Part shown: piece by piece, positions 9,841-19,646 of the stretch
Layout: each line of letters begins with the position of its first letter
Position numbering within the stretch: position 1 is the stretch's first letter
NCBI GenBank assembly: GCA_029264955.1
Contig: JARHYC010000020.1
Location: 124,001-188,000 of the forward strand
DNA: 64,000 nucleotides
Direction: 5' to 3'
Origin: Faecalibacterium sp.
GTDB taxonomy: Bacteria > Bacillota > Clostridia > Oscillospirales > Ruminococcaceae
The notes under the pieces: generated by a model
Database searches by the model: none
Told to the model about the DNA's origin: nothing
Seen by the model: only the letters and a program-made list of their open reading frames with translations
Position numbers and translations under genes: made by a program

Positions 9841-10446
9841 TTAGAGTGTCACACCCAGACCCCGGCTAAGTAGCTGTACTGCATCCTGACGCAGGGGTTC
9901 TGCATATATTTTTCCATTGCGGCGCAGCCCGGCTGCAAACCCGGCCTGTGCAGAAATAATACAGAAATCAAAGTAATCCTTTGAAATATGTGGATCCATG
10001 CCAGCCTGCACAGCCTTCTGGTAGGCACAGCGCAGCAATGCGTCCAGCGTTTGTGCAAAGGGAGTATTGGGACCTAAAAGCTCCTGCTCACCAGCTTTCG
10101 GCTCGCCATGCTGTAAGACGCGCATGACCAACTCGTACACAGCAAAGCGGTGTCCAACCAAATCCTGAATATAATCCATGACCTGACCCGTCAGTTCGGT
10201 AAAATCTTCAGCTTCTTCTACGCAGGCCGTCAGGCGGGTTACTTCCTGACGCAGGCAATAAGACAAGGTTCCTCGCAAAATCTCCTCTTTGGAAGAAAAG
10301 TATTCGTACAGGGTCCCTTTACCCATGTCGGCAGCATCCGCAATCTGCTGCACGCGCATTCCATGCAGGTCTGCGCCCTGATCCGCCAAAGTCAGGACTG
10401 CACGGTACACCTGCTGTGCCTTGGGGCTTTGCATTTTATCCATCAT
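9841..10446 (-). CDS. TetR/AcrR-family transcriptional regulator
   Basis: N-terminal HTH (VQQIADAADMGKGTLYEYFSSKEEILRG); start overlaps stop of RND gene (ATGA). Confidence 0.92.
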   Translation of the reverse strand: MMDKMQSPKAQQVYRAVLTLADQGADLHGMRVQQIADAADMGKGTLYEYFSSKEEILRGTLSYCLRQEVTRLTACVEEAEDFTELTGQVMDYIQDLVGHRFAVYELVMRVLQHGEPKAGEQELLGPNTPFAQTLDALLRCAYQKAVQAGMDPHISKDYFDFCIISAQAGFAAGLRRNGKIYAEPLRQDAVQLLSRGLGVTL

Positions 10447-13400
10447 TTTGCTGTTTCCTCCTCCGATTTGACATTCCTGTCGCCCATATGGGCTGCAGCC
10501 AAAAATTCTGCCGCATCATCCAGCTCGGTATCCAAATCGTCCTCACCCAGATCCACATTCAGTGGCTGGTGCTTGAACAAAATATCGTACATAATCGGCA
10601 CGATATACAGGGTCATAATGGTTGCATACAGCAGACCGCCCGCAATGACGACTGCCATACCGCCGCCCAGCTGGCTGCCCATATCGTCACCGAAAATCAG
10701 CTGTGCCATTGCCAGAATTGTGGTCAGTGCTGTCATAAAGATCGGACGCATACGAGTGCAGCCTGCTGCAATCAGTGCGGGTCTGCGTTCCATACCGCCC
10801 ATGCGCAGCTGGTTGGTGTAGTCTACGAATACGATACCATTGTTGACGACCGTACCCATCAGCACCAAAAAGCCCATCAGGCTCAACATACTCAGCTGCT
10901 GGCCGTACAGCATCAGGCCCAGCAGACCGCCGGTAAATGCCAGCGGAACCGTAAACAACACGATAAACGGCGACAGCAAACTCTGGAACTGTGCTACCAT
11001 AACCAGATAGACAAAAATTAGTGCGACCACAAGCAACAGCAGCATCTGCCGCATCATTTCCTTGACCTGCTCGGTTTCGCCGCCGATATGCAGGCGGCAG
11101 CCATCCGGCATACGGTCGGATGCAGCATACTCGTCCAGCTTTTGCTGCAACTCACGAGACAATAGGGTAGTGTTGTAACCCGGCATAGTTTCGGCTGTAA
11201 CCGTCATATAGCGGGTCTGGTTTTCTCTATGCACGGTATCCACGCTGGTGGTATGCTCCATCGAAGCGAACTCGCTCAGCGTATGCTGTTCGGTGGTCTG
11301 ACCGCCCATACTGTCCATAACCGTGCAGTTGAAGGGAATCTCCATCAGATTTTCCACTGTGACCAAATCAGTCATATCCTGCACAGTAACCTGCATTGCC
11401 ACACCGTCCACCGTAATGCTGGTAGAGGATGCTGTCGTGGTCATACGGTTGGAAATCTCCTGATAAATCTGTGCCACCGTCAAACCATAACGCATTGCAG
11501 CATCCCGGTCGATGTTCAACTGAATGGTCTGGTCGCCATTTTCTTCCAAGCCATTGGATGCGTTGGTAAAGCCTTCAACACTGTTCACGATATCTACAAC
11601 ATCTTCCGTGACCTGTGTAATGGTTTTCAAGTCATTGCCGTACACTTCCAGCGACAGACCGCCGCCCATCATGCCGGACATATCCGCCATACCGCCAGCA
11701 CCCGCCTGAATAGTACAGTTCAATCCCTCTGCGGCAGCTGTCAAATCCTCGCACAGCCGGGCAATTTCATCTGCGCCGGGGTTTTCATTTTCCGTGGTCA
11801 CATAACCCATATAGCTGCGGATGATGCCATCCTCGCCGGCGCTGTTGCTCATAATACCCACATCCTGTACACCGGACACCTGCATCATTGCATCCATTGC
11901 CGCATCGACCGCTTCATAGGATTCAGTCTGGCTCAAATCTTCATTGGTCATAATCATGACCTGAACTTCGCTGGAGGTCATTTCCGGCAGAATCACCACG
12001 CCCATCACCGTCACACGATACACGCAGAACACCAGCAGACCGCCTGCAATCGCCAGCGGAACCGCACGATGACGCAAGCACCAATCCAGCGATTTGCCGT
12101 ACAGATTCTGTACTTTATCAAACAGGGGATGCGGGCGGTTTTTGCTGTTTTTCAAAACGGTACTGCCAGCCGCAGGTACAACCGTCATTGCCACGATCAG
12201 CGATGCCACCAGACAATAGGTAATGGCCAGCCCCATAGGCATCAGCAGCTCACGCACCGTGCCCTTGGTAAACACCATGGGCAGGAACACGCAAATTGTG
12301 GTCAGGGTACTGGCAATAATAGACCCCGCCACCTGTTTGGTACCCTGTACCGCAGCACGAGCAGGCGAAACACCGCGTGCACGCAGCCGGTAGATATTCT
12401 CGATGACGACCACCGAGTTATCCACCAGCATACCGATACCCAGCGCCAGACCAGACAGGGTCATCATATTCAGGGAAAGGTGGGAGAAGTACATCAACAC
12501 GATAGCGAACAAAACGCTCAGCGGGATGCTGATACTAACCACCAGCGTCGGTTTAAAGTCCTTTAGGAACAAAGCCAGAACAAAGATTGCCAGCAGTGCA
12601 CCCAGTACCATACTGGACACAACGCTGTTCACAATCAGGGTAATGTAGTCGCCCTGGTCCATCAGCACAACAGAGGTAAATCCATCGTATTTTTCGGTCA
12701 GCTCCTTCAGCGCATTCTTGCACTGGCGGGACACCTCGTTTGTGCCTGCTGTGGAGCCTTTATACACGCTCAGAACCACAGCATTGCTGCCATTCAGGCG
12801 GGTGTAGCTGTCCAGTGCGTTGTCGATGACCGTAATATCTGCCACGTCGGACAAGCGCACGTCACCGATGCCGTCCACATGGCACAAAAGAGCCTGAGAA
12901 ATATCCTCGCTGCTTGTGTATTCCTCACCGATTTTCAGAAGCCAAGCGTTATCATTTTCATCGTCAATGTAACCCGCCGGCATAGAGAAGTTCTGAGCGT
13001 AAATCATACCGGAGAGGGTAGAAACATTCAAAAGCGTGTCCAGATTGGCGTGTTCCAGTGCCTGCTCGCGTGCGGTTTCGTACTGTTCCCGCGCAGCTTT
13101 CAGCTGGGCTTCCAGTGCAATCAGCTGGTTCTGTCCAGTAGCAAAGCCAACCGCAGCTTCCAGCTGTGCCTGACCCAAACCGCCAATAGCTGCTTTCAGC
13201 GCTTCTACCAGTTGAGGAACGGCTTCTACCTGTGCGGCCAGCTTTTCCAAGGTCTGCGCCACGGCATCCACTACGGTATTTAAGGCCGAATCCTGTGCCG
13301 GGGTTTCATTTTCCGCCGGGGTATCCGTTTCCGATACAGAGGTACGCACCGCATCCAAAACTGTTTTCATGTTTTCCTGAATGCGCGCCGCCAGCACAAT

Positions 13401-14342
13401 GACCTGTGCGGCATCTTCCGGCGAAGCCGTACCGGCTTTGATTTGATCCAACAGAGTACGCATATCCCGAACATCTGTTTGCACCTGTGTTAGTGCCTGC
13501 TGTACCTGCGGGTCTGAAATATTATCCTGCAAAGCGCTTGCCTGCTCGGTCAGCGCATCCAGAATCGGCTGAATCCGGGTTGCCTGCTGGGTCAGCTGCT
13601 GCTGTACAGGCCCCATCACACCGGATGCCAACGCCGAACCGAACGAGCCTTTCTGCTGTTCCAGTGCAGCTTTGCCATCCTTGAGCTGCTGTTCCGCTTT
13701 ATCCAGTTCCCGACGTGCATCCGCCAGTTTTTGGTCAGTAAGACCCAGCAGTTGGTCGTTCAGACGGTCGATTTTATTCCGATTCAGGTCCACTTGTACG
13801 CTTTTTTCTACCAGACCTGCCGCCGAAACACTGGCGACACCAGGCTGACGCTCAATGTACGGTACGACTTCATCCCGCACAAAAGCGGTAGTTTCGTACA
13901 CGTCATAGCCCTCACGACCCACACCCAGATACATGGTTGCCATCATATCCGGGCTCATTTCCATAATGGAAGGGGTACCGCACATTTCCGGCAGCTCTGC
14001 CGAAACTCGCTGTACGGCGCTGGACACCTTGACCATGGCGGAATCCATGTTGGTGTCCTCTTCAAATTCCAGCTGTACCATAGATACATTTTCGCTGGAT
14101 GTGGAGTACACATTGGTTACGCCGGTCACGGTACCTAAGCTGTCCTCCATCGGTTTTGTGACGGCATCCTCCACTTTTTCGGGGCTTGCGCCAGGGTAAG
14201 CAGTGATGACCAACAAATACGGCAGATTGATGGGCGGCAAAAGGTCGGTTGTCATGTTCGTCAAGGACACGAATCCCAAGACCAGCACCATCAATACCGC
14301 CACCAGTACGGTATAGGGCTTTTTTACACTGAAACGCTCCAT
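10443..14342 (-). CDS. RND-family (AcrB/SwrC-like) efflux transporter with a long coiled-coil insertion
   Basis: MERFSVKKPYTVLVAVLMVLVLG…AYPGASPEKVEDAVTKPME, GLALGIGMLVDNSVVVIENIYRLRARG motifs; ~12 TM; insertion of helical repeats after LTDQKLADARRELDKAEQQLKDG. Confidence 0.93.
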   Translation of the reverse strand: MERFSVKKPYTVLVAVLMVLVLGFVSLTNMTTDLLPPINLPYLLVITAYPGASPEKVEDAVTKPMEDSLGTVTGVTNVYSTSSENVSMVQLEFEEDTNMDSAMVKVSSAVQRVSAELPEMCGTPSIMEMSPDMMATMYLGVGREGYDVYETTAFVRDEVVPYIERQPGVASVSAAGLVEKSVQVDLNRNKIDRLNDQLLGLTDQKLADARRELDKAEQQLKDGKAALEQQKGSFGSALASGVMGPVQQQLTQQATRIQPILDALTEQASALQDNISDPQVQQALTQVQTDVRDMRTLLDQIKAGTASPEDAAQVIVLAARIQENMKTVLDAVRTSVSETDTPAENETPAQDSALNTVVDAVAQTLEKLAAQVEAVPQLVEALKAAIGGLGQAQLEAAVGFATGQNQLIALEAQLKAAREQYETAREQALEHANLDTLLNVSTLSGMIYAQNFSMPAGYIDDENDNAWLLKIGEEYTSSEDISQALLCHVDGIGDVRLSDVADITVIDNALDSYTRLNGSNAVVLSVYKGSTAGTNEVSRQCKNALKELTEKYDGFTSVVLMDQGDYITLIVNSVVSSMVLGALLAIFVLALFLKDFKPTLVVSISIPLSVLFAIVLMYFSHLSLNMMTLSGLALGIGMLVDNSVVVIENIYRLRARGVSPARAAVQGTKQVAGSIIASTLTTICVFLPMVFTKGTVRELLMPMGLAITYCLVASLIVAMTVVPAAGSTVLKNSKNRPHPLFDKVQNLYGKSLDWCLRHRAVPLAIAGGLLVFCVYRVTVMGVVILPEMTSSEVQVMIMTNEDLSQTESYEAVDAAMDAMMQVSGVQDVGIMSNSAGEDGIIRSYMGYVTTENENPGADEIARLCEDLTAAAEGLNCTIQAGAGGMADMSGMMGGGLSLEVYGNDLKTITQVTEDVVDIVNSVEGFTNASNGLEENGDQTIQLNIDRDAAMRYGLTVAQIYQEISNRMTTTASSTSITVDGVAMQVTVQDMTDLVTVENLMEIPFNCTVMDSMGGQTTEQHTLSEFASMEHTTSVDTVHRENQTRYMTVTAETMPGYNTTLLSRELQQKLDEYAASDRMPDGCRLHIGGETEQVKEMMRQMLLLLVVALIFVYLVMVAQFQSLLSPFIVLFTVPLAFTGGLLGLMLYGQQLSMLSLMGFLVLMGTVVNNGIVFVDYTNQLRMGGMERRPALIAAGCTRMRPIFMTALTTILAMAQLIFGDDMGSQLGGGMAVVIAGGLLYATIMTLYIVPIMYDILFKHQPLNVDLGEDDLDTELDDAAEFLAAAHMGDRNVKSEEETAK

Positions 14343-14375
14343 AAAAGGAAATCCTCTCTTTAGTACTTACTCTTT

Positions 14376-14393
14376 CGACCGACTAGTCGGTCG
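14376..14393. promoter_or_regulatory. Putative TetR-regulator operator (18-bp perfect palindrome)
   Basis: CGACCGACTAGTCGGTCG, 34 bp upstream of the RND start. Confidence 0.7.
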
Positions 14394-14496
14394 GTTTTTT
14401 TACAGTTCAAAGTATACGCTTTGAGGGCATCCAATACCATGAATGTTCTGTAAAAATACTGTTGTTTTCTTTTGTATATCCCCATTTTCGGCAAAC

Positions 14497-14539
14497 AAAA
14501 AAGCCGCAGCGTAACACTCGGTTACGCTGCGGCTTTTTT
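14497..14539. terminator. Bidirectional terminator between dacA and RND gene
   Basis: AAAAAAGCCGCAGCGTAAC / GTTACGCTGCGGCTTTTTT. Confidence 0.88.
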
Positions 14540-14559
14540 AATCAGAGAAATTTCTTATC

Positions 14560-15900
14560 TTATCTATGCACTGTGGTTCTTCTTCTGCCGCGTGCCTGCG
14601 GATGACGCTTGCGGAGCAACACCACAAAGTTCACTCTGCTGTGGCTCAACTGAGCCGTCAGATAACCTAATGCAGCCACAACCACCAGCACCGCGGGCAC
14701 CAGCAGCAACGCACTCATGCTACCTTTCAGCAGGGCAGATTCATATGTTTTGTCTGCAATCAGCGACACACGACCTACTTCACTGCCGTCCAGCTTTACG
14801 ATTGCCGTACCCAGAGATTCCCCCTCCTTAATAGGTGCTTTGAACTCTTCCGGTGCTTCGATGTCAACGGTCAGGCTGGCATCATCGTACGCGTGCTGTA
14901 CCAAATCTGTATTGGCGTGCAGGGTCACTACTTCACTTTCATCGCAGCCGCGCAGTGGAACTTCACCTACTTTTTCCCCCTTGGTCAGCAGGGTACGGTC
15001 CGAATAGCGGGCAAACGCCCAATCGAAAATGGAATTTGCTTCCGGGTAAATATAAAAAGGCTCATTCTTCTTTTCTTTTTTCGCGCCCAGAATGGCCAAC
15101 ATGTAGTTATGCCCTTCGTGGCTGGAGGTGGTGACAAAGCAGCGACCGGCCAGCGTGGTAAAGCCAGTTTTCACACCGGAAATACCTTCGCGATAATAGT
15201 CGCCATCTGGCAGCAGCATCAGGTTGGTTGCTTCCAAATCTCGCGGCTGATCGTGTTTATTGTTTGCAGGGACAGTATACTTGACGGTATTGGCGATTTC
15301 CATGTACTGCTCGTTCTGCCAGCAGGCGGTGGCAATCTTAACGATATCCTGCGCAGTAGAAACATTGCCCTGATCATACAAACCATGGGGGCAGCCAAAC
15401 TGGGTATTGGTACAGCCCAAAGCAACAGCCTTCTGGTTCATCTGATCCACAAAAGCGGGAATGCTGCCATTGCCAAAGTAATCCGCCAAAACGCTGGCTG
15501 CATCGTTGGCACTTGCCACCAGCAGACCATACATCAAATCAATCAGGCGGATTTCTTCGCCCACAATCAGGCGCATATCCGATCCGTTAGCATTCTGAAT
15601 ATCTTTGAACTCCTGTGTCAGGCTTTCCGGCACAGTGATGGTCTTTTCCAAATCCTCGCCGCTTTCCAATACAAGCAGCGCCGTCATCATCTTGGTCAGG
15701 CTGGCTACATAGCGGGATTCGGTGCTGTTCTGATCCAACAGAACCGTACCATCATCCAGATTTACCATGTAAACCGATTCATCATCCATACTGGTCGTGA
15801 TAGGCATATCGTATGCGGCACTTGCCGGTACAGCCATCGCCACCACCAAAACCAGCACCAACGCCAAAGCGGTCAGGCGGTTAAAAAGTGTCTTTTTCAT
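14560..15900 (-). CDS. D-alanyl-D-alanine carboxypeptidase (PBP5/DacF-type)
   Basis: Signal peptide; SLTKMMTALL (SxxK), SANDAASVLADYFG, KTGFTTLAGRC (KTG) motifs; C-terminal TM. Confidence 0.93.
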   Translation of the reverse strand: MKKTLFNRLTALALVLVLVVAMAVPASAAYDMPITTSMDDESVYMVNLDDGTVLLDQNSTESRYVASLTKMMTALLVLESGEDLEKTITVPESLTQEFKDIQNANGSDMRLIVGEEIRLIDLMYGLLVASANDAASVLADYFGNGSIPAFVDQMNQKAVALGCTNTQFGCPHGLYDQGNVSTAQDIVKIATACWQNEQYMEIANTVKYTVPANNKHDQPRDLEATNLMLLPDGDYYREGISGVKTGFTTLAGRCFVTTSSHEGHNYMLAILGAKKEKKNEPFYIYPEANSIFDWAFARYSDRTLLTKGEKVGEVPLRGCDESEVVTLHANTDLVQHAYDDASLTVDIEAPEEFKAPIKEGESLGTAIVKLDGSEVGRVSLIADKTYESALLKGSMSALLLVPAVLVVVAALGYLTAQLSHSRVNFVVLLRKRHPQARGRRRTTVHR

Positions 15901-16266
15901 GCTGCTTTCGCTCCACTTCTTTCTTTTTCAGGGATTACCCCCGCATCCATTTCAGAACATTATTAGTAAGCATACCACATTTTTTCAGAAAGCGAAAGCC
16001 GCCGGGCTGGAGATTATCGCAATCCGCTTTGGCTTTTCTTTCGCCCTTTATATCTCAACCGTCAAACAATGAAATAGCCCCCTGCGCTTGCGGTACGCAG
16101 GGGGCTTAATTGCTTGGGGTATTCGTTTGGTGTGAGGAGGAATCATGTGCAAGGTATCGGTTGCGGCTCCGAACCTTGTGACTTTAGTATACTCACTTTC
16201 CTGTGTGAATTGATGAAGTTGGTGTGAAGATTTTGTAAAAACGGGAAGGAATCTGGCACACAATTT

Positions 16267-17019
16267 TCACAAAACGCCATAAATGCCCTGTACCGATACT
16301 TCGCCTGTGAATATTTCATTCGTTCCTGTGTCAGTTTCTACCACCAGACGACCCATGTCATCCACGTCTGCACATTTGCCTGTGGCTGTATTTTCTCCGG
16401 CTTGCCAAGTAACATGGCGGCCCAGATTCACACAAGCAGCGCAGTAGTCTTTGCGCAAGGGCGCAAAACCTTCTTTCGCGAAATCTTCCAACCGATGTGC
16501 CAAACCCGTTGTAATGCGAGTAACCAATTCCGGTACATCTCGCTTGGTATCCACTGCATAACCAGCCATCGCCAACGAACCGGCATGTGGCAAATTCTGA
16601 GCATCAAACTGTTGCTTAGGCTGTGCCAGATTGATGCCAATGCCCAATACCCATATCCGCACATCAGGATTTTTCGGGTCAGCGGTACTTTCGCACAGAA
16701 TGCCGGCAATCTTTTTGCCCTGCAAAAGCAGGTCATTGGGCCATTTGATCTGACATACCGCGCCATACTGCTGACGCAGCGCATCTACCGCTACCAAACT
16801 CATCAGCTGGGGCAAAGTTTCTGGTTGGACCATTGGCATAGACACTACCGCAGTATAATACAATGCCTGATTGGCAGCGTTTTCCCAACGACGTCCCAGC
16901 CGCCCCCGACCACAAGTTTGATTCAGGGTATACACCGCACCATACGGCATCAGCTGATTATAATTTTCCTTTGCCCAGCGGTTTGTACTATCACACTGGG
17001 ACAGATAATGCACCTGCAT
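16267..17019 (-). CDS. birA: Biotin-[acetyl-CoA-carboxylase] ligase
   Basis: DSTNRWAKE, CGRGRLGRRWEN, IKWPNDLLLQGKKIAGILCE motifs. Confidence 0.93.
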   Translation of the reverse strand: MQVHYLSQCDSTNRWAKENYNQLMPYGAVYTLNQTCGRGRLGRRWENAANQALYYTAVVSMPMVQPETLPQLMSLVAVDALRQQYGAVCQIKWPNDLLLQGKKIAGILCESTADPKNPDVRIWVLGIGINLAQPKQQFDAQNLPHAGSLAMAGYAVDTKRDVPELVTRITTGLAHRLEDFAKEGFAPLRKDYCAACVNLGRHVTWQAGENTATGKCADVDDMGRLVVETDTGTNEIFTGEVSVQGIYGVL

Positions 17020-17063
17020 CCAAGCACCTCCAAAAAAAGCGGACCACTTGGTCCGCCGTTTCT

Positions 17064-17561
17064 TTATTTTTCTGCTGCACTGGGCACAAATTTATGCTCG
17101 GCAGAAACAATTTTACCCGCATCGACAAGAATTACGCCGTAAGTATCCATGCCGGTATAAGTGCGTCCACAACTGCCGGGATTGAACAGCAGCACACCGT
17201 CCCGCTGCTCACAGCAGGCATGATGGGTATGACCGAACAAGGCTACATCCGCACCGCGTGCTTTTGCTGCCTGCGCAATCGTATCCAAATCGTATTTTAC
17301 GCCATACATATGTCCGTGCGTATAGAAAAAGAGCACTTTGTCGAAGGCTGCCAGACCCTCGTTGGGCTCCAGCACATTGTAATCACAGTTACCTGCTACA
17401 CCGTACAGCCGTGCTTTCCCAGCAAAAGACGCTGCACGGTCATAGTCTCGCAAACCATCGCCCAGAAAAATGGCAACATCCATATCCGGCTCTGCCTTAA
17501 AAATGCGTTCCAATGCAGGCTCGGCACCGTGGCTGTCGCTGCAAATAATGAGCTTGGTCAT
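17064..17561 (-). CDS. YfcE/MJ0936-type metallophosphoesterase
   Basis: CSDSHG, GDGLRDYD, GNCDY, FGHTHHA, NPGSCG motifs. Confidence 0.9.
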   Translation of the reverse strand: MTKLIICSDSHGAEPALERIFKAEPDMDVAIFLGDGLRDYDRAASFAGKARLYGVAGNCDYNVLEPNEGLAAFDKVLFFYTHGHMYGVKYDLDTIAQAAKARGADVALFGHTHHACCEQRDGVLLFNPGSCGRTYTGMDTYGVILVDAGKIVSAEHKFVPSAAEK

Positions 17562-18406
17562 ACTTCCTCCTCATTTTGTGCCAGCAGGGCACGGTAAATT
17601 TCGCTCTTGGCAAAGGGCGTACCCTTTGCGGCTTCACGGGCTGCGGCACTGGCGGGCATACCCTCGTTTTCCATTAAAGCGCGCGCATGAGCGGCTACAC
17701 CATCCAACGTCTGGGCTGCCTGTGCATCTGCCTGCGCCGCGCCCGCCATAACCAGCACATACTCACCACGGGGTGTGTTTTCTTTATAATATGCAACCGC
17801 TTCGCCCAGTGTGGTTTTGACCACTTCTTCATGCAGCTTAGTCAGCTCACGGCACAGGGTCACGCTGCGGTCAGCACCAAAGGCATCACACATATCATCC
17901 AGTGTATTGCGTAGTTTGTGGGGTGCTTCATAGAAAATAATGGTTCGCTTTTCGTGCAGCAATTCTTCCAATCGGGCACGGCGCTGGCGCTTTTCCACCG
18001 GAATAAAGCCCTCGAACACCCAGCGGTCGGTTTTTTGGCCGGACACCGCCAACGCCGTAACTGCAGCGCTAGCTGCCGGAACCGGAACTACCGGGATACC
18101 GCGCTCCATGGCATCGCGCACAATCACTTCGCCGGGGTCCGACACGCAGGGCATACCGGCATCACTGCATAGCGCGCAATTTTCTCCCGCTTCGATGCGC
18201 TGCAAGATGGCTTCGCCCTTTTGCAAAGCGTGTTCATAATAGCTGACCAGTGGTTTTTTCAAACCCAGATGGTTCAGCAGTTTCAGGGTAACACGAGTAT
18301 CTTCCGCAGCGATAAAATCCACCATCCCAAAGGTTGCCGCCGCACGGGGTGTCATGTCCTCCAGGTTGCCGATAGGGGTAGCGACAATATATAGGGTACC
18401 GGGCAT
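17558..18406 (-). CDS. rsmI: 16S rRNA (cytidine(1402)-2'-O)-methyltransferase
   Basis: MPGTLYIVATPIGNLEDMTPRA, AAEDTRVTLKLLNHL, SDAGMPCVSDPGE motifs. Confidence 0.95.
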   Translation of the reverse strand: MPGTLYIVATPIGNLEDMTPRAAATFGMVDFIAAEDTRVTLKLLNHLGLKKPLVSYYEHALQKGEAILQRIEAGENCALCSDAGMPCVSDPGEVIVRDAMERGIPVVPVPAASAAVTALAVSGQKTDRWVFEGFIPVEKRQRRARLEELLHEKRTIIFYEAPHKLRNTLDDMCDAFGADRSVTLCRELTKLHEEVVKTTLGEAVAYYKENTPRGEYVLVMAGAAQADAQAAQTLDGVAAHARALMENEGMPASAAAREAAKGTPFAKSEIYRALLAQNEEEV

Positions 18407-18423
18407 ATTTTTGCCTCCTATTA

Positions 18424-19122
18424 TCATTTTTGTGCGGCAGGACCGTATAAAGCCGCACCTGCCGAAATCAGTACATCCGGTTCCACAATCAAACCGGGGC
18501 GGCGGTTCTTTTGGGCTTCCACCAAAAAGAGCCAAGGCGTACCGCCAGCTTTATTTTTTACGAATGCCAGACGTTTCGGCTCCAGCCGAGCTGCTTGCAA
18601 AGCAGCGAACACTTCTGCTAAGCGCTGAGGGCGGTGACACATGGCAAAGCGACCACCATCCCGCAAAAGCCGTGCGCCACAGCGGCATACATCATTCAAG
18701 CTGCACTCCAGTTCATGGCGGGCAGTTGCGCGGGCAGCGCTGGCACTTTGCTGGCCGGACGTGAAATAAGGCGGATTGCAGGCTACCACGTCATACAATC
18801 CGGCATCCGGTGGGGTCCAGCCACGCAAATCTGCCAAAATCGGCGTAATGTGGGACAGTTCAACCTGTTCCTGCACCGCCCGGCGCAGCAAAGCCGAACC
18901 TTCAAGGGCAATTTCTACCGCCATGCACGAGCCACGATGTCCAGCATCATGCCATTCCAGGCTTACGATACCACATCCACTGCACAAATCCACTGCACGC
19001 TGTGCCCGATGAGGCGGGCAAAACCGCGCCAATAGCAGCGCATCCGTGCCGAAGCGATGCTCCGTATTGCAGTACACCTGTGTACCGTTTGTCAAAATTT
19101 CCTTGGTATTACTCACGCGCAC
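18424..19122 (-). CDS. tRNA1(Val) (adenine(37)-N6)-methyltransferase-like
   Basis: FGTDALLLARF, VDLCSGCGIVSLE, VACNPPYF (NPPY) motif. Confidence 0.88.
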   Translation of the reverse strand: MRVSNTKEILTNGTQVYCNTEHRFGTDALLLARFCPPHRAQRAVDLCSGCGIVSLEWHDAGHRGSCMAVEIALEGSALLRRAVQEQVELSHITPILADLRGWTPPDAGLYDVVACNPPYFTSGQQSASAARATARHELECSLNDVCRCGARLLRDGGRFAMCHRPQRLAEVFAALQAARLEPKRLAFVKNKAGGTPWLFLVEAQKNRRPGLIVEPDVLISAGAALYGPAAQK

Positions 19123-19248
19123 CGCCCCTCCGCTCTGTTTGAGAAATCGTTATGAAGGTACATTCCTCCCATATGACATACAGGAATATTATACACGCTA
19201 TTGTCCGCTTTTTCTACCGGGAAAGGGGATTTGACGCTTTCCCACATA

Positions 19249-19287
19249 AAAAATAAGGGCGCACCCAATGGGTGCGCCCTTATTTTT
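19249..19287. terminator. Terminator downstream of ferredoxin
   Basis: AATAAGGGCGCACCC-AAT-GGGTGCGCCCTTATT. Confidence 0.85.
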
Positions 19288-19315
19288 GCTTGTTCAAGCG
19301 CAATCGGCTGATTGA

Positions 19316-19483
19316 TTATTCAGCAACGATAGCACCAGTGGGGCAAACGCCCTCGCAAGCGCCGCAGTCGATGCAAACATTTGCGTCAACAGAAGCGGTG
19401 CCCTCAACGGTGATAGCGCCAACGGGGCAAGCGGACTCGCATGCGCCACAGCCGACGCAAGACTCAGTAACCTTGTGTGCCAT
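19316..19483 (-). CDS. 2[4Fe-4S] ferredoxin, 55 aa (absent from supplied ORF track)
   Basis: Translated directly: MAHKVTESCVGCGACESACPVGAITVEGTASVDANVCIDCGACEGVCPTGAIVAE; two CxxCxxCxxxCP motifs; AGGAGAAAC upstream. Confidence 0.95.
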   Translation of the reverse strand: MAHKVTESCVGCGACESACPVGAITVEGTASVDANVCIDCGACEGVCPTGAIVAE

Positions 19484-19646
19484 AGTGTTTCTCCTTTACT
19501 CCGTGCGTTGCAATTCTGGGGCAGAAACAGCACGGCAGTCAATCTGCCCCACAGGAATACTCCCTAGGGGCAGTGTATCATAAAATGCCCTTTTGGTGCA
19601 AGTGGTAACGCCTTTGCTGCGCATGATGTGCAAGAAATTTTACATC

